A DNA stretch of 47,485 nucleotides from Desulfosporosinus sp. (GTDB lineage Bacteria > Bacillota > Desulfitobacteriia > Desulfitobacteriales > Desulfitobacteriaceae). Positions 39,700-46,954 of the stretch are shown here, piece by piece; position 1 is the first letter of the stretch; each line of letters starts with the position of its first letter. The stretch spans positions 1 through 47,485 of the forward strand of contig JARLHU010000098.1 in the NCBI GenBank assembly GCA_031292095.1. Reading direction: 5' to 3'. The notes under the pieces are model-generated. The model saw only the letters and a list, made by a program, of their open reading frames with translations. It was not told the origin of the DNA and made no database searches. Both the position numbers and the translations under genes were made by a program.

Positions 39700-40872
39700 T
39701 TGCGTTCGCTCAAACATCAAATCCTCATCATGCTGCTTTGTTCACTTGTTATACTGGCGGCAAGCTTCCTCATGGTCATTGGTTGGTATATGAAAGATCG
39801 TGATGTGGCAGCCGCTATTATTAAGGCTCAAACAGATTTATCAACTTGTGGAGAAATTATTGATAAGACATATCCCGGCTCCTGGTCCGTGCAAGACGGG
39901 ATCCTCTATAAAGGACCCATTAAAATTAGTCTCAATAATGAATTAGTGGATCATTTATCCTTTCTAACGGGGGACACTGTGACTGTATTTTGTGGGGAGA
40001 CGCGAGTTGCTACCACAGTAAGGGGTTCAAATGGTGAACGAGCGATTGGCACCAAGGTTTCCGATAATGTAGCTCAGACAGTATTGCAAAATGGTCAGAC
40101 TTATTTAGGAGAGGCGAAGGTGGTAGGGCAGTTGTACCAAACCGGTTATGTTCCATTACGAACAGAAAGCGGTAACATAATTGGAATTTTTTATGTGGGA
40201 ATTTCCCATGCCTATGAGCAGGAAATTATCACTAGATCTTTAATCACGATGGCCGAAATAGGACTAGCTTTAACTATTTTGGTAGCTCTTCTCACTTGGT
40301 TTTTTCTTCAGAAAGTTATTATCTACCCCTTGCACAATATCATGTTAGGAACTCGGGACGTCGCAACCGGACATCTTACTCAGAAAATCAAGGTTTCCGG
40401 CGCCAAAGAAATCGAAGAATTGGAGGATGCCTTTAACCAAATGGTAGAGCAGATCCAATCCCTAACAGGGGGAATTAACCGAGCGACCGGCAGAAACTTC
40501 GGGGATGACCGAACTGAAAGTGAATTTCTTACCGCTACAGAAGTATTAGAGGGGAGCAACTCAACGACTGACTTAACCATTGAAAATACTGTGACTGTAG
40601 TGAAGAAGCCGCTATCCGGCTTAGATAATCCCGAGTATATCGGTGAAGAGGGGTTGCCTAAGGGTTTGAATCAAGCCACTCTTGCTCAGATAGTGAATTT
40701 TTTGCAAGCAACTCGCCGTCCCCTCTCTGCTGAGGATGTCGCGGAAGGAGTTAAGCTGACTAGGGTCACAGTGCGTCGCTACCTCGAATATTTAGAGGAG
40801 CGCGGAGTATTAAAGTCTGAACAGAAATACGGCACGGTAGGCCGACCCGTTAAATTGTTTATCCCATTATAA
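39700..40872 (+). CDS. Transmembrane one-component regulator: Cache-HAMP-winged helix
   Basis: This protein of about 390 residues has an N-terminal span (7-27), an outer sensor domain of single-Cache type (35-175; TGDTVTVFCGETRVATTV, GQTYLGEAKVVGQLY, GIFYVG), a second span (183-203), a HAMP segment (204-260) and a poorly conserved linker. It ends in a winged helix (318-390: SAEDVAEGVKLTRVTVRRYL, YGTVGRPVKLF) of the type at the C-terminus of CitB/DcuR response regulators. No kinase, receiver or methyl-accepting part is present, so the sensor appears to drive DNA binding directly. The TTG at 39700 was chosen by spacing from GAGG; GTG at 39691 is possible. The next gene is an FNT channel, its likely target. 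Confidence 0.85.
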   Translation: MRSLKHQILIMLLCSLVILAASFLMVIGWYMKDRDVAAAIIKAQTDLSTCGEIIDKTYPGSWSVQDGILYKGPIKISLNNELVDHLSFLTGDTVTVFCGETRVATTVRGSNGERAIGTKVSDNVAQTVLQNGQTYLGEAKVVGQLYQTGYVPLRTESGNIIGIFYVGISHAYEQEIITRSLITMAEIGLALTILVALLTWFFLQKVIIYPLHNIMLGTRDVATGHLTQKIKVSGAKEIEELEDAFNQMVEQIQSLTGGINRATGRNFGDDRTESEFLTATEVLEGSNSTTDLTIENTVTVVKKPLSGLDNPEYIGEEGLPKGLNQATLAQIVNFLQATRRPLSAEDVAEGVKLTRVTVRRYLEYLEERGVLKSEQKYGTVGRPVKLFIPL

Positions 40873-40893
40873 AAGGCTCCAGCTTGGGCCTTT
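40872..40893 (+). terminator. Terminator after the Cache-HTH gene
   Basis: AAAGGC-t-CC, loop agctt, GG-GCCTTT followed by TTTT. It starts at the stop codon itself and separates the regulator from the FNT gene. Confidence 0.75.
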
Positions 40894-40918
40894 TTTTATT
40901 ACCTAATTCCGAATCCTG

Positions 40919-40982
40919 CTTTCTTAATTTACTAAATTATCTCAACATTTTATTTATTCACAAAATACTTTCTTAATTTACT
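40919..40982. repeat. Paired 15-bp direct repeats upstream of FNT gene
   Basis: ctttcttaatttact occurs at 40919-40933 and again at 40968-40982, 49 bases apart (between four and five helical turns). They lie in the 370-base spacer between the Cache-HTH regulator and the FNT channel gene, where operators for the regulator would be expected. Confidence 0.6.
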
Positions 40983-41101
40983 TAAACACGACAGATCGTG
41001 CCAAGAACGATAGACTGAATCATAAGCACCTTTGCATCCATCACACTTAAATTGCGAGCTGCTAACCGCTAAAAAACACTTTGCAAGAAAGGAGGTAAGA
41101 A

Positions 41102-41179
41102 TTGGAGGTCCATTACAAGTTCCTGCTGCAAAAGCTGCAAAAAAGATTTATTGATTCAAACGGAGAAGTACAGAACTGA
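41102..41179 (+). CDS. Possible 25-aa leader peptide before FNT gene
   Basis: A TTG codon 6 bases after a perfect AAGGAGG opens a frame of 25 codons (MEVHYKFLLQKLQKRF and a short acidic end). The peptide is amphipathic and basic. The stop is 66 bases before the FNT start. The ribosome site is as good as any in the window, so it may be translated, as a leader or a small protein. No relative is known to me. Confidence 0.4.
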   Translation: MEVHYKFLLQKLQKRFIDSNGEVQN

Positions 41180-41245
41180 AGGAACACAGACTTATAGAAA
41201 TGAGCGTCTTGCCAACTGGTTGAATTAAAGTGAGGAGTGATAAAT

Positions 41246-42136
41246 ATGGAACCGAAGAATTTTTCGACACCCTCTGAAATAACTTATACCTCTATACAAG
41301 CTGGAATTAAAAAAGTGGGTATGAAATATTCCAATCAGTTTATATTGGCAATCTTAGCAGGAGCGTTCATAGCTTTCGCAGCCGAAGGATCAAACATGGC
41401 AGCCTTTAATTTATTTGCCAAGCCAGAAACTTATGGCCTCGGAAAAGTTCTAGCGGGAGCTATCTTCGGAACAGGTCTTATGCTAGTTGTCTTAGCGGGG
41501 GGAGAATTGTTCACAGGAAATACCATGATTTTGGGCGGAGTCTTAGACGGGAAAATTAAGTTTAGTGGAATGCTTAAAAATTGGTTTTTTGTTTATTGCG
41601 GTAATTTTGTCGGTTCTGTACTTCTTGCCTATATGATGGTCCATTCTGGATTGTTTAATAGTGGTGCCAATGTTCTGGGTGGGATAACCATCAAAATAGC
41701 ATCCTACAAAGTGGGATTGTCCTTTATGTCTGCTTTCTATTTAGGAATCATGTGTAATATGTTAGTTTGCTTAGCAGTTTGGATGGCCTATGGAGCCAAG
41801 GACATGGTCGGTAAAATATTTGCAATTTTCTTCCCAATTTGGCTATTTATCACCTCTGGTTTTGAGCATAGTATAGCAAATATGTATTATATTCCAGCAG
41901 GTATATGGGCAAAAACAAATCCAGCTTGGGTAGCTGAAGCCCATCTAACACCGGCAGCGCTTGCAAATTTAAATTGGGGGACTTTTATTATAAATAACTT
42001 AATTCCTGTAACCCTTGGCAACATTGTAGGGGGATCAATTTTCGTGGCTGGTGTCTATTGGTTTGTTTATATAAAAAATGATACCATGAAAGAATGTGTA
42101 CCAGCAAATCAAGCTAGGTCAAGTGCCGCGAAATAG
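41246..42136 (+). CDS. Formate/nitrite transporter family channel
   Basis: This 296-residue membrane protein has six spans of the FNT fold: AILAGAFIAFAAEGS, GGELFTGNTM with the first broken helix, NFVGSVLLAYMM, and SGFEHSIANMYYIPAG with the central pore His. FNT channels move formate, nitrite, hydrosulfide or similar small anions. The spelling around the pore is closer to FocA than to NirC, but this is a judgment from memory. The start was taken at the ATG at 41246 (GAGGAG upstream); a GTG three codons earlier is in frame. A strong terminator follows. The Cache-HTH regulator gene upstream is the probable controller. Confidence 0.88.
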   Translation: MEPKNFSTPSEITYTSIQAGIKKVGMKYSNQFILAILAGAFIAFAAEGSNMAAFNLFAKPETYGLGKVLAGAIFGTGLMLVVLAGGELFTGNTMILGGVLDGKIKFSGMLKNWFFVYCGNFVGSVLLAYMMVHSGLFNSGANVLGGITIKIASYKVGLSFMSAFYLGIMCNMLVCLAVWMAYGAKDMVGKIFAIFFPIWLFITSGFEHSIANMYYIPAGIWAKTNPAWVAEAHLTPAALANLNWGTFIINNLIPVTLGNIVGGSIFVAGVYWFVYIKNDTMKECVPANQARSSAAK

Positions 42137-42141
42137 AAATG

Positions 42142-42183
42142 CAAGAAACGTCTGTCCTTACAAATAGGGACAGACGTTTCTTG
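42142..42183. terminator. Bidirectional terminator after FNT gene
   Basis: caagaaacgtctgtcc (42142-42157) pairs perfectly with 42168-42183 around a 10-base loop. It lies between convergent genes and can serve both. Confidence 0.8.
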
Positions 42184-42195
42184 AGGAGCAGACTG

Positions 42196-43149
42196 TTAAT
42201 TTACAATATTAATCAGCTCTCCTCGAATAAAGGCTTCGATATTGAGAGTCATTAGGTCAATAAGCCTTTGCCTCGACTCAAAACGCCTCCAGCCTATATG
42301 CGGTGTGACGATGACGTTTTCCATCTCAAACAAGGGGTTAGTCGGTTCCGGAGGTTCGGGGTCCTGAACGTCGAGCGCAGCACCAGCAATTATCCTGTTT
42401 TGTAAGGCTTCAATTAAATCAGTTTCTTTTATAATCGCACCTCTTGACGTGTTGATGATATAGGCCGAAGGCTTCATCAGCTTCACCCTGTTCTTATCAA
42501 TAAGATGCAAGGTATCAGGGGTGAGGGGACAGTGGAGGGTGACAAAATCACTCTGTTTGAGCAATTCTTCAAGGGAAACAAAGTGTACGTTGGGGTTGTC
42601 TGCCGGTTTCGGGGTTCGGCTAAATACGAGAATATTCATTCCTAGAACCAGGGCGATTTTTATCACCGCCCGCCCAATAGCGCCGCTACCGCCAATGACC
42701 CCGAGCGTTTTGTTTTGCACCTCGAAATGGGGTAACTCTACGTGTTTAGTGAAATTATCAAAGTTTTTCTGTCTAATCATGATCTGCCGCTGGATCAATG
42801 AAGAGCTAAAATTCAAGATGTAGGTAATCACTAGGTGTGCGACAGCTTCGGTGCTGTAGCCAGGAACGTTGCAGACGGTAATATTCTTTTCTCTGGCAGC
42901 AATAATATCGATGTTGTTATAGCCGGCTTCGCAGATAAGTTTAACGGAGGGAGGGAATTGAGAGATCAAATCCTTCCCTAAAGGTAGTTCTTTCGTGATA
43001 ATGATGGTTTGATCTTTAACTCGTTCTATAATTTCCTGATCGCTACTTTCATCGTATTTTGTGAACGTAGTAAGTTGAGCTAGCGCAGAAAAATTGAGTT
43101 TGTTGTCAAAGTTCAGTTTGGCTGAATTGAGAAATACAGCGTTTTCCAT
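42196..43149 (-). CDS. D-2-hydroxyacid dehydrogenase
   Basis: This 317-residue NAD(P)-dependent enzyme has the nucleotide-binding GGSGAIG (153-159) in place of the usual GxGxxG, and the catalytic set R236 (NTSRG), E265 (DPEP) and H284 (TPHIGW). It would reduce a 2-keto acid such as glyoxylate, hydroxypyruvate or a branched keto acid, or oxidise the D-hydroxy acid. An AGGAGG site lies 6 bases before the ATG. Directly upstream is a palindromic repeat element, and the same repeat end lies before the aspartate decarboxylase gene. Length and motifs resemble glycerate dehydrogenase (HprA), but the substrate is not settled. Confidence 0.88.
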   Translation of the reverse strand: MENAVFLNSAKLNFDNKLNFSALAQLTTFTKYDESSDQEIIERVKDQTIIITKELPLGKDLISQFPPSVKLICEAGYNNIDIIAAREKNITVCNVPGYSTEAVAHLVITYILNFSSSLIQRQIMIRQKNFDNFTKHVELPHFEVQNKTLGVIGGSGAIGRAVIKIALVLGMNILVFSRTPKPADNPNVHFVSLEELLKQSDFVTLHCPLTPDTLHLIDKNRVKLMKPSAYIINTSRGAIIKETDLIEALQNRIIAGAALDVQDPEPPEPTNPLFEMENVIVTPHIGWRRFESRQRLIDLMTLNIEAFIRGELINIVN

Positions 43150-43179
43150 GGTACCCTCCTAAAGTTTAAGTTTTATTAA

Positions 43180-43337
43180 GGCACATTCAAGAAAATAACC
43201 AGTCAGTCTGCCAGTCTATTTTGTGTCATACTGCGTCGGCATGTTCACCTAATAGCCCCGCTATGAGGTAAACATACCTCCTTGTCTGACGCAAAATATC
43301 CATGGCATCTTTGACTGGTTATTTCCTTTCATATGCC
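43180..43337. repeat. 158-bp palindromic dispersed repeat (MITE-like)
   Basis: The ends, ggcacattcaagaaaataac at the left and the inverse of ggcatatgaaaggaaataac at the right, are imperfect terminal inverted repeats sharing AATAACCAGTCA. The inner halves also pair over most of their length, centred near 43258 (TAGCCCCGCTA). TAA flanks both ends (43177-43179 and 43338-43340), a possible 3-bp target duplication. A single end occurs at 45398-45432. There is no coding potential. On the minus strand it ends about 30 bases before the start of the hydroxyacid dehydrogenase gene, so it would be part of that transcript's leader. Confidence 0.7.
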
Positions 43338-43430
43338 TAACATAAATATTATTATAGTTCCACCTCAACTAGCGGTCAATTCATAAACCAGTTAACGCAT
43401 CTCCTGTGTGTTTAAAATGGTACAAGAAAA

Positions 43431-43448
43431 GGCCACTCTGAAGTGGCC
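43431..43448 (-). terminator. Terminator of the DUF2892 gene
   Basis: On the minus strand ggccact, loop tcag, agtggcc is followed by TTTTCTT. It starts 8 bases after the stop of the gene at 43457. Confidence 0.8.
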
Positions 43449-43456
43449 CAAAATAT

Positions 43457-43654
43457 TTAGTGATCGTTTAAGTCAGCCTTGCAAGTGGAGATGCCTAACA
43501 TTGCGCTAATCGGGCAATAACGTATCGCACCTGTAATAAGTGGTACTAAACCAATTAGGCCCCACCAACTCCTGAGGTACAGACCTAAAAAGAGCATTAT
43601 TGCGCCAACCACAAGCCTAATAAACCGCTCAGTTCCCCCAACGTTACATTTCAT
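43457..43654 (-). CDS. DUF2892 small membrane protein, second copy
   Basis: This 65-residue two-span protein begins CNVGGTERFIRLVVGAIMLFLG and continues GLIGLVPLITGAIRYCPISAMLGISTC. It is a paralog of the protein at 17527-17724, with the same GLIPLITG core and the Cys-Pro pair. The extra cysteines near the ends (C3 and the C of STCK) are typical of the rhodanese-associated branch. The gene is alone, with a clear terminator. A redox or sulfur role is suggested by the family only. Confidence 0.83.
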   Translation of the reverse strand: MKCNVGGTERFIRLVVGAIMLFLGLYLRSWWGLIGLVPLITGAIRYCPISAMLGISTCKADLNDH

Positions 43655-43723
43655 CTTAAATCACCTCAATAAATAGTGTATCCATCCAGATAATAATTAC
43701 ACAATTTTGGCTCATCGCTAACG

Positions 43724-45379
43724 TTAATCTCCCAATCTCTTCACCGTTTTTGCCGCTCTCCAAGTTACTGCATATTCATCAAACGTCTTTTGGACGGTTG
43801 CGCCAATTTGTCTGTAAGCTCCGTCATTTAGGTTTGCCAGAGAGGTGCGAATGGACCACCTTGGGCCTTCAAACCCGCCACCATTAAGGAGCACGATAGA
43901 GGATTCTTCCGCTAACCGAAATAGAATGTCAATGGGTTCATAGTTTAGTTGCAAGTACTGAACGAATTCGTCGCCGTACTTTTTCCTGGCCCAGACTAAT
44001 AAATCAATTTGACTGTAGTAAGCGGCGTCAAATGCATCGTTGCGTAATTCGAGTCCAAAGCCCTCGTACAATAACTTTTGTCGTCGGTGACAAATTTCTT
44101 GTGTCAATTGCTTGTAGCGGTTCTCTTTATCAAGCAGTGCAAAGAGCGCAAAAAGACCCATTTGAACCTGCTGAGGGGTTGATAAACCCGCCGTATGATT
44201 CAGAGCGACTTGACGACTGTCCGCCACGATCCGATCAATAAAACGAATTTGGTTAGGTTCTAAGGTAATCGTTCCATAGCGCTCCGCTAAGGCCTCCACT
44301 TGCTTGGGCGGCAGTTCTTTCAATAATTGATCAAATATATTGTCTTGATGAAGGGCAATGACACCCAAACGCCAACCCGTGGCGCCAAAATATTTGGAGA
44401 ACGAGTAAACCCCGAGGGTATTAAAGGGTAGATCGGCCATAAGTGAACGAAAGTTAGCCACAAATGTGCCGTATACATCATCAGTAATTACCATCAATTT
44501 GGGATTGTGGTTCTTAACGACTTCAATTAAATGGTGCTGCGACGAGGTTTTTATCGCTACAGAGGGTGGATTGCTGGGGTTAACAACAAAAAGAGCTTTG
44601 ATGCCGGGGTCTGATAATTTATCAAGCTCAGAGTTTGGATATTGCCAAGTATGGTCACCTTGTTCATCTGCTTCTAGGGCATAGATTTCGACAACCTCAA
44701 ATTGATAGCGAGATAAATGAGGAATTTCTAAATACGGGGTAAAGGTTGGCACCATAAGCGCAATCTTATCTCCCACAAAAAGCAAGTGATTGGCGATCAA
44801 GGAGTCGAAAATGTAACACATCGCTGCAGTGCCGCCTTCAACAGCGAATAAATCATATTTGCCGGGGGGAGAAATTGTATTGCACATTTCTTGGATAAGA
44901 TACCTGTGCACAACCTGTTCCAGGTGCACAAGCATTCGATCGGGTACAGGGTAGTTATCTCCGACGATCCCATCAACGAGTTCATGCACCCAAGCATCTG
45001 GGTCAAACCCCAGCTTGAGGGATCCATAGTCAAGGATGGTCCGGAGAAAGTTGACACCGGGTGCATTCGGGTGTTTTTCAGTGTAGTCTTTCAGACGGGC
45101 TGAAATGCCTTCTTTTTTTGGCATACCAGCTAGGTCGTTATCCTTCCACACGTTGCGGGTTTCCTCCATCGCAAAGTGTCCTAGGGTGAAGAAGGCTTCT
45201 CGCGGTGTTGAGGCAATCCAGTTAGGGTTGCCTCTTCCGGCATTTAGCATCGACCAAATGCTTTTATTTCCACAGTCATGGGCAAGACTTATTAATTTGT
45301 TTTTGAGTTCAAAAGGGCTAAGCTTTTCATAAGTACGTTCCATTTTTCGACGGGTAGTGTCGCTAGTAATGCTTATCAT
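43724..45379 (-). CDS. aspD: Aspartate 4-decarboxylase / aspartate aminotransferase
   Basis: This 551-residue PLP enzyme of the aspartate beta-decarboxylase group turns L-aspartate into L-alanine and CO2 and also has transaminase activity. The length, the N-terminal LSPFELKNKLI and AGRGNPNW, and VEGGTAAMCYIFDSL with MVPTFTPYLEIP match that family. The Schiff-base Lys lies in SFSKYFGATGWRLG (about residue 329) with the Asp of ITDDVYGTF before it. The ATG at 45379 lies immediately after AGGAAGG, closer than usual, so an alternative start at 45346 cannot be excluded. Aspartate decarboxylation is often tied to an aspartate/alanine antiporter (AspT), which is not in the window. Confidence 0.9.
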   Translation of the reverse strand: MISITSDTTRRKMERTYEKLSPFELKNKLISLAHDCGNKSIWSMLNAGRGNPNWIASTPREAFFTLGHFAMEETRNVWKDNDLAGMPKKEGISARLKDYTEKHPNAPGVNFLRTILDYGSLKLGFDPDAWVHELVDGIVGDNYPVPDRMLVHLEQVVHRYLIQEMCNTISPPGKYDLFAVEGGTAAMCYIFDSLIANHLLFVGDKIALMVPTFTPYLEIPHLSRYQFEVVEIYALEADEQGDHTWQYPNSELDKLSDPGIKALFVVNPSNPPSVAIKTSSQHHLIEVVKNHNPKLMVITDDVYGTFVANFRSLMADLPFNTLGVYSFSKYFGATGWRLGVIALHQDNIFDQLLKELPPKQVEALAERYGTITLEPNQIRFIDRIVADSRQVALNHTAGLSTPQQVQMGLFALFALLDKENRYKQLTQEICHRRQKLLYEGFGLELRNDAFDAAYYSQIDLLVWARKKYGDEFVQYLQLNYEPIDILFRLAEESSIVLLNGGGFEGPRWSIRTSLANLNDGAYRQIGATVQKTFDEYAVTWRAAKTVKRLGD

Positions 45380-45397
45380 CCTTCCTGGGCATAATTA

Positions 45398-45446
45398 AGG
45401 CATCTTTGACTGGTTATTTTCTTGAATGTACCTAAAGGCCTTTAGG
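45398..45446. repeat. Half copy of the dispersed repeat plus 16-bp palindrome
   Basis: Bases 45398-45432 repeat one end of the 43180-43337 element (ggcatctttgactggttatt and on), again flanked by TAA. Directly after it lies the perfect palindrome cctaaaggcctttagg (45431-45446). It sits about 20 bases upstream of the aspartate decarboxylase start, as the full element does for the hydroxyacid dehydrogenase. The rest of the spacer to 45657 shows no gene; a -10-like TATACT lies near 45630. Confidence 0.65.
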
Positions 45447-45657
45447 GTACTCTGTGCGGTACTTGCAACATTTATGCACCCTATTAACTCAATTGTCAGA
45501 TTAGGTAGGGCAGACCCCGATCTATTACAAGCTTATCGTTAGAGTCGTCTAAATACCAGGGTTTAGAGAAATCAGCAAATCTTAATAAATTCGTCTAATA
45601 TTCTTAACTGTTTTTAAAGGAACTGAGTGTATACTATTTTTTGAAGAGGTGAAAGTT

Positions 45658-46191
45658 ATGGAGGACGGATTTATGAAAAGACGATTAATCTACTCAAGCA
45701 CGGTCCTACATGTAATCTTATGGGGATTAATGAGCGCGTTTTCGGTATGGGCCGCCTATCATGGCATAGCAGATTGGTCAGATAGAGCACAAAGAGGATT
45801 CTGGGATCAGATGGGTGTGTTGTCGCTCCTTTTAATTATTGTCTCTGTGTCCGTGTGGTTTTTTAAAAAGCAGATTATCAAGGTTAAACTGAAAGATCGT
45901 GAGGGGTTTTCCTGGGTCAACGGTTCACTGATTAAGGGACTGCGAGAGGCCCATGTCACCCTGGGCTGGTTAGCATTTGATCTGGGGCTTGGGCACAGCG
46001 TATATTTTATGGTCAATTTGCCAACCAGAATGAACCGTGTCTACAGCGGGGTAATTGCACTGGTAGCGATGACGGTCTTAATTATTACCGGTTTAATGTA
46101 TCGGCATAAGATCATGAGCTTTAAGACCATAAAGAAGTGCCATTTAGTTATTTCTGGAATATTTGGAGTATTGTTGGTCGCTCATATTTGA
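45658..46191 (+). CDS. Four-helix membrane protein, possible haem b protein (DUF4405-like)
   Basis: This protein of about 177 residues has four spans. His residues lie in or near them: STVLHVILW, REAHVTLGWL, GLGHSVYFM, KKCHLVISGIFGVLLVAHI. Pairs of His in a four-helix membrane protein of this length recall cytochrome b561/DUF4405 types, which bind two haems, but no decisive motif is present. Two starts are possible: ATG at 45658 (AGAGGTGA upstream) or ATG at 45673, which has GGAGG 8 bases before it and would remove five residues. The neighbours give no clear partner. Confidence 0.6.
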   Translation: MEDGFMKRRLIYSSTVLHVILWGLMSAFSVWAAYHGIADWSDRAQRGFWDQMGVLSLLLIIVSVSVWFFKKQIIKVKLKDREGFSWVNGSLIKGLREAHVTLGWLAFDLGLGHSVYFMVNLPTRMNRVYSGVIALVAMTVLIITGLMYRHKIMSFKTIKKCHLVISGIFGVLLVAHI

Positions 46192-46241
46192 TAGTTTAGC
46201 ATTATTTCTTCGTAAATTGAAACTTCTTTCTCGAAAACAGG

Positions 46242-46266
46242 AGGAATTGATTGGACTTTACCGAAA
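46242..46266 (+). promoter_or_regulatory. Sigma-H-like promoter
   Basis: AGGAATT, an 11-base spacer and ACCGAAA match the sigma-H consensus RNAGGAWWW-N11-RNNGAAT except for the last base. It closely resembles the site at 21612-21638, down to the bases around ACCGAA, and would serve the gene at 46319 and the UGA-containing gene after it. Confidence 0.5.
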
Positions 46267-46318
46267 GGTACTATTAATATAATGGTACAAAATAGTTAGG
46301 AAAGGTGTGAGGTTTAAG

Positions 46319-46948
46319 ATGTCAGTTAAGCCATTGCGTATTTATTCTGAACAGTGGAGTCCATCGGAGGAACAGATTAAGAGTATATTTCCAATTGATG
46401 ATTTAATATCAGAAGTTGGAAGGGATCCCGGCATTAAGGTCTTTACGGATGATGAAATAAGACTAAAGTTGCCCGCTCAATTTAATATCGCTATTCAAGC
46501 TAGAGCACATAATCAGTCTCTTATTGAGCTTTTACATGAATATTATGAGGATAATAAATATAAGCCTGAGCTGGCAGGTTTATTAGGGGTACAATTACCA
46601 CAAATTATGTGGGTTGATACCTTAGGCTTTGAAGATTACCTTATCAGTCTCCATATATCGAAGCTTAACAAGCAAGAGATTTTTATTAATGATCTTGTTT
46701 TAGTCAAAAATGATAACTTCGACCCCTTAAGTGATGCCATCCATGAGAAAGTATTTAACAATTTGCGTAAATTTGCCAAGGACCAAGGGGCTAAATACCT
46801 GTCGGGTTATGCAGCTAATAAAAGTATGTTGAATATATTCAAAGGTAAAGGGTTCAAAGAGGATAAGCGCGAAGGTATGGGTAATGATTATCTTTGGGGA
46901 ATCGCCAATGTGATGGGTAAACAGTTGCCCTTCTATACAGAGTTGTAA
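46319..46948 (+). CDS. GNAT-like acetyltransferase domain protein
   Basis: This 209-residue protein has an N-terminal region that I cannot place and a C-terminal part that reads like an acyl-CoA-binding GNAT fold: FINDLVLVKND as the central strand, NLRKFAKDQGAKYLSGYAANKSMLNIFKGKGF as the last helix and strand. The start was set at ATG 46319 (GAGG upstream); a GTG four codons earlier is in frame. The stop is 6 bases before the next gene, so the two are probably translated together. The substrate is unknown and the family call is moderate. Confidence 0.5.
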   Translation: MSVKPLRIYSEQWSPSEEQIKSIFPIDDLISEVGRDPGIKVFTDDEIRLKLPAQFNIAIQARAHNQSLIELLHEYYEDNKYKPELAGLLGVQLPQIMWVDTLGFEDYLISLHISKLNKQEIFINDLVLVKNDNFDPLSDAIHEKVFNNLRKFAKDQGAKYLSGYAANKSMLNIFKGKGFKEDKREGMGNDYLWGIANVMGKQLPFYTEL

Positions 46949-46954
46949 TTTATC

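Noticed and set aside
43180..45446. Composite transposon formed by the repeat copies around aspD
   Set aside because: One copy is only half, no transposase lies between them, and the genes inside look like ordinary housekeeping genes.
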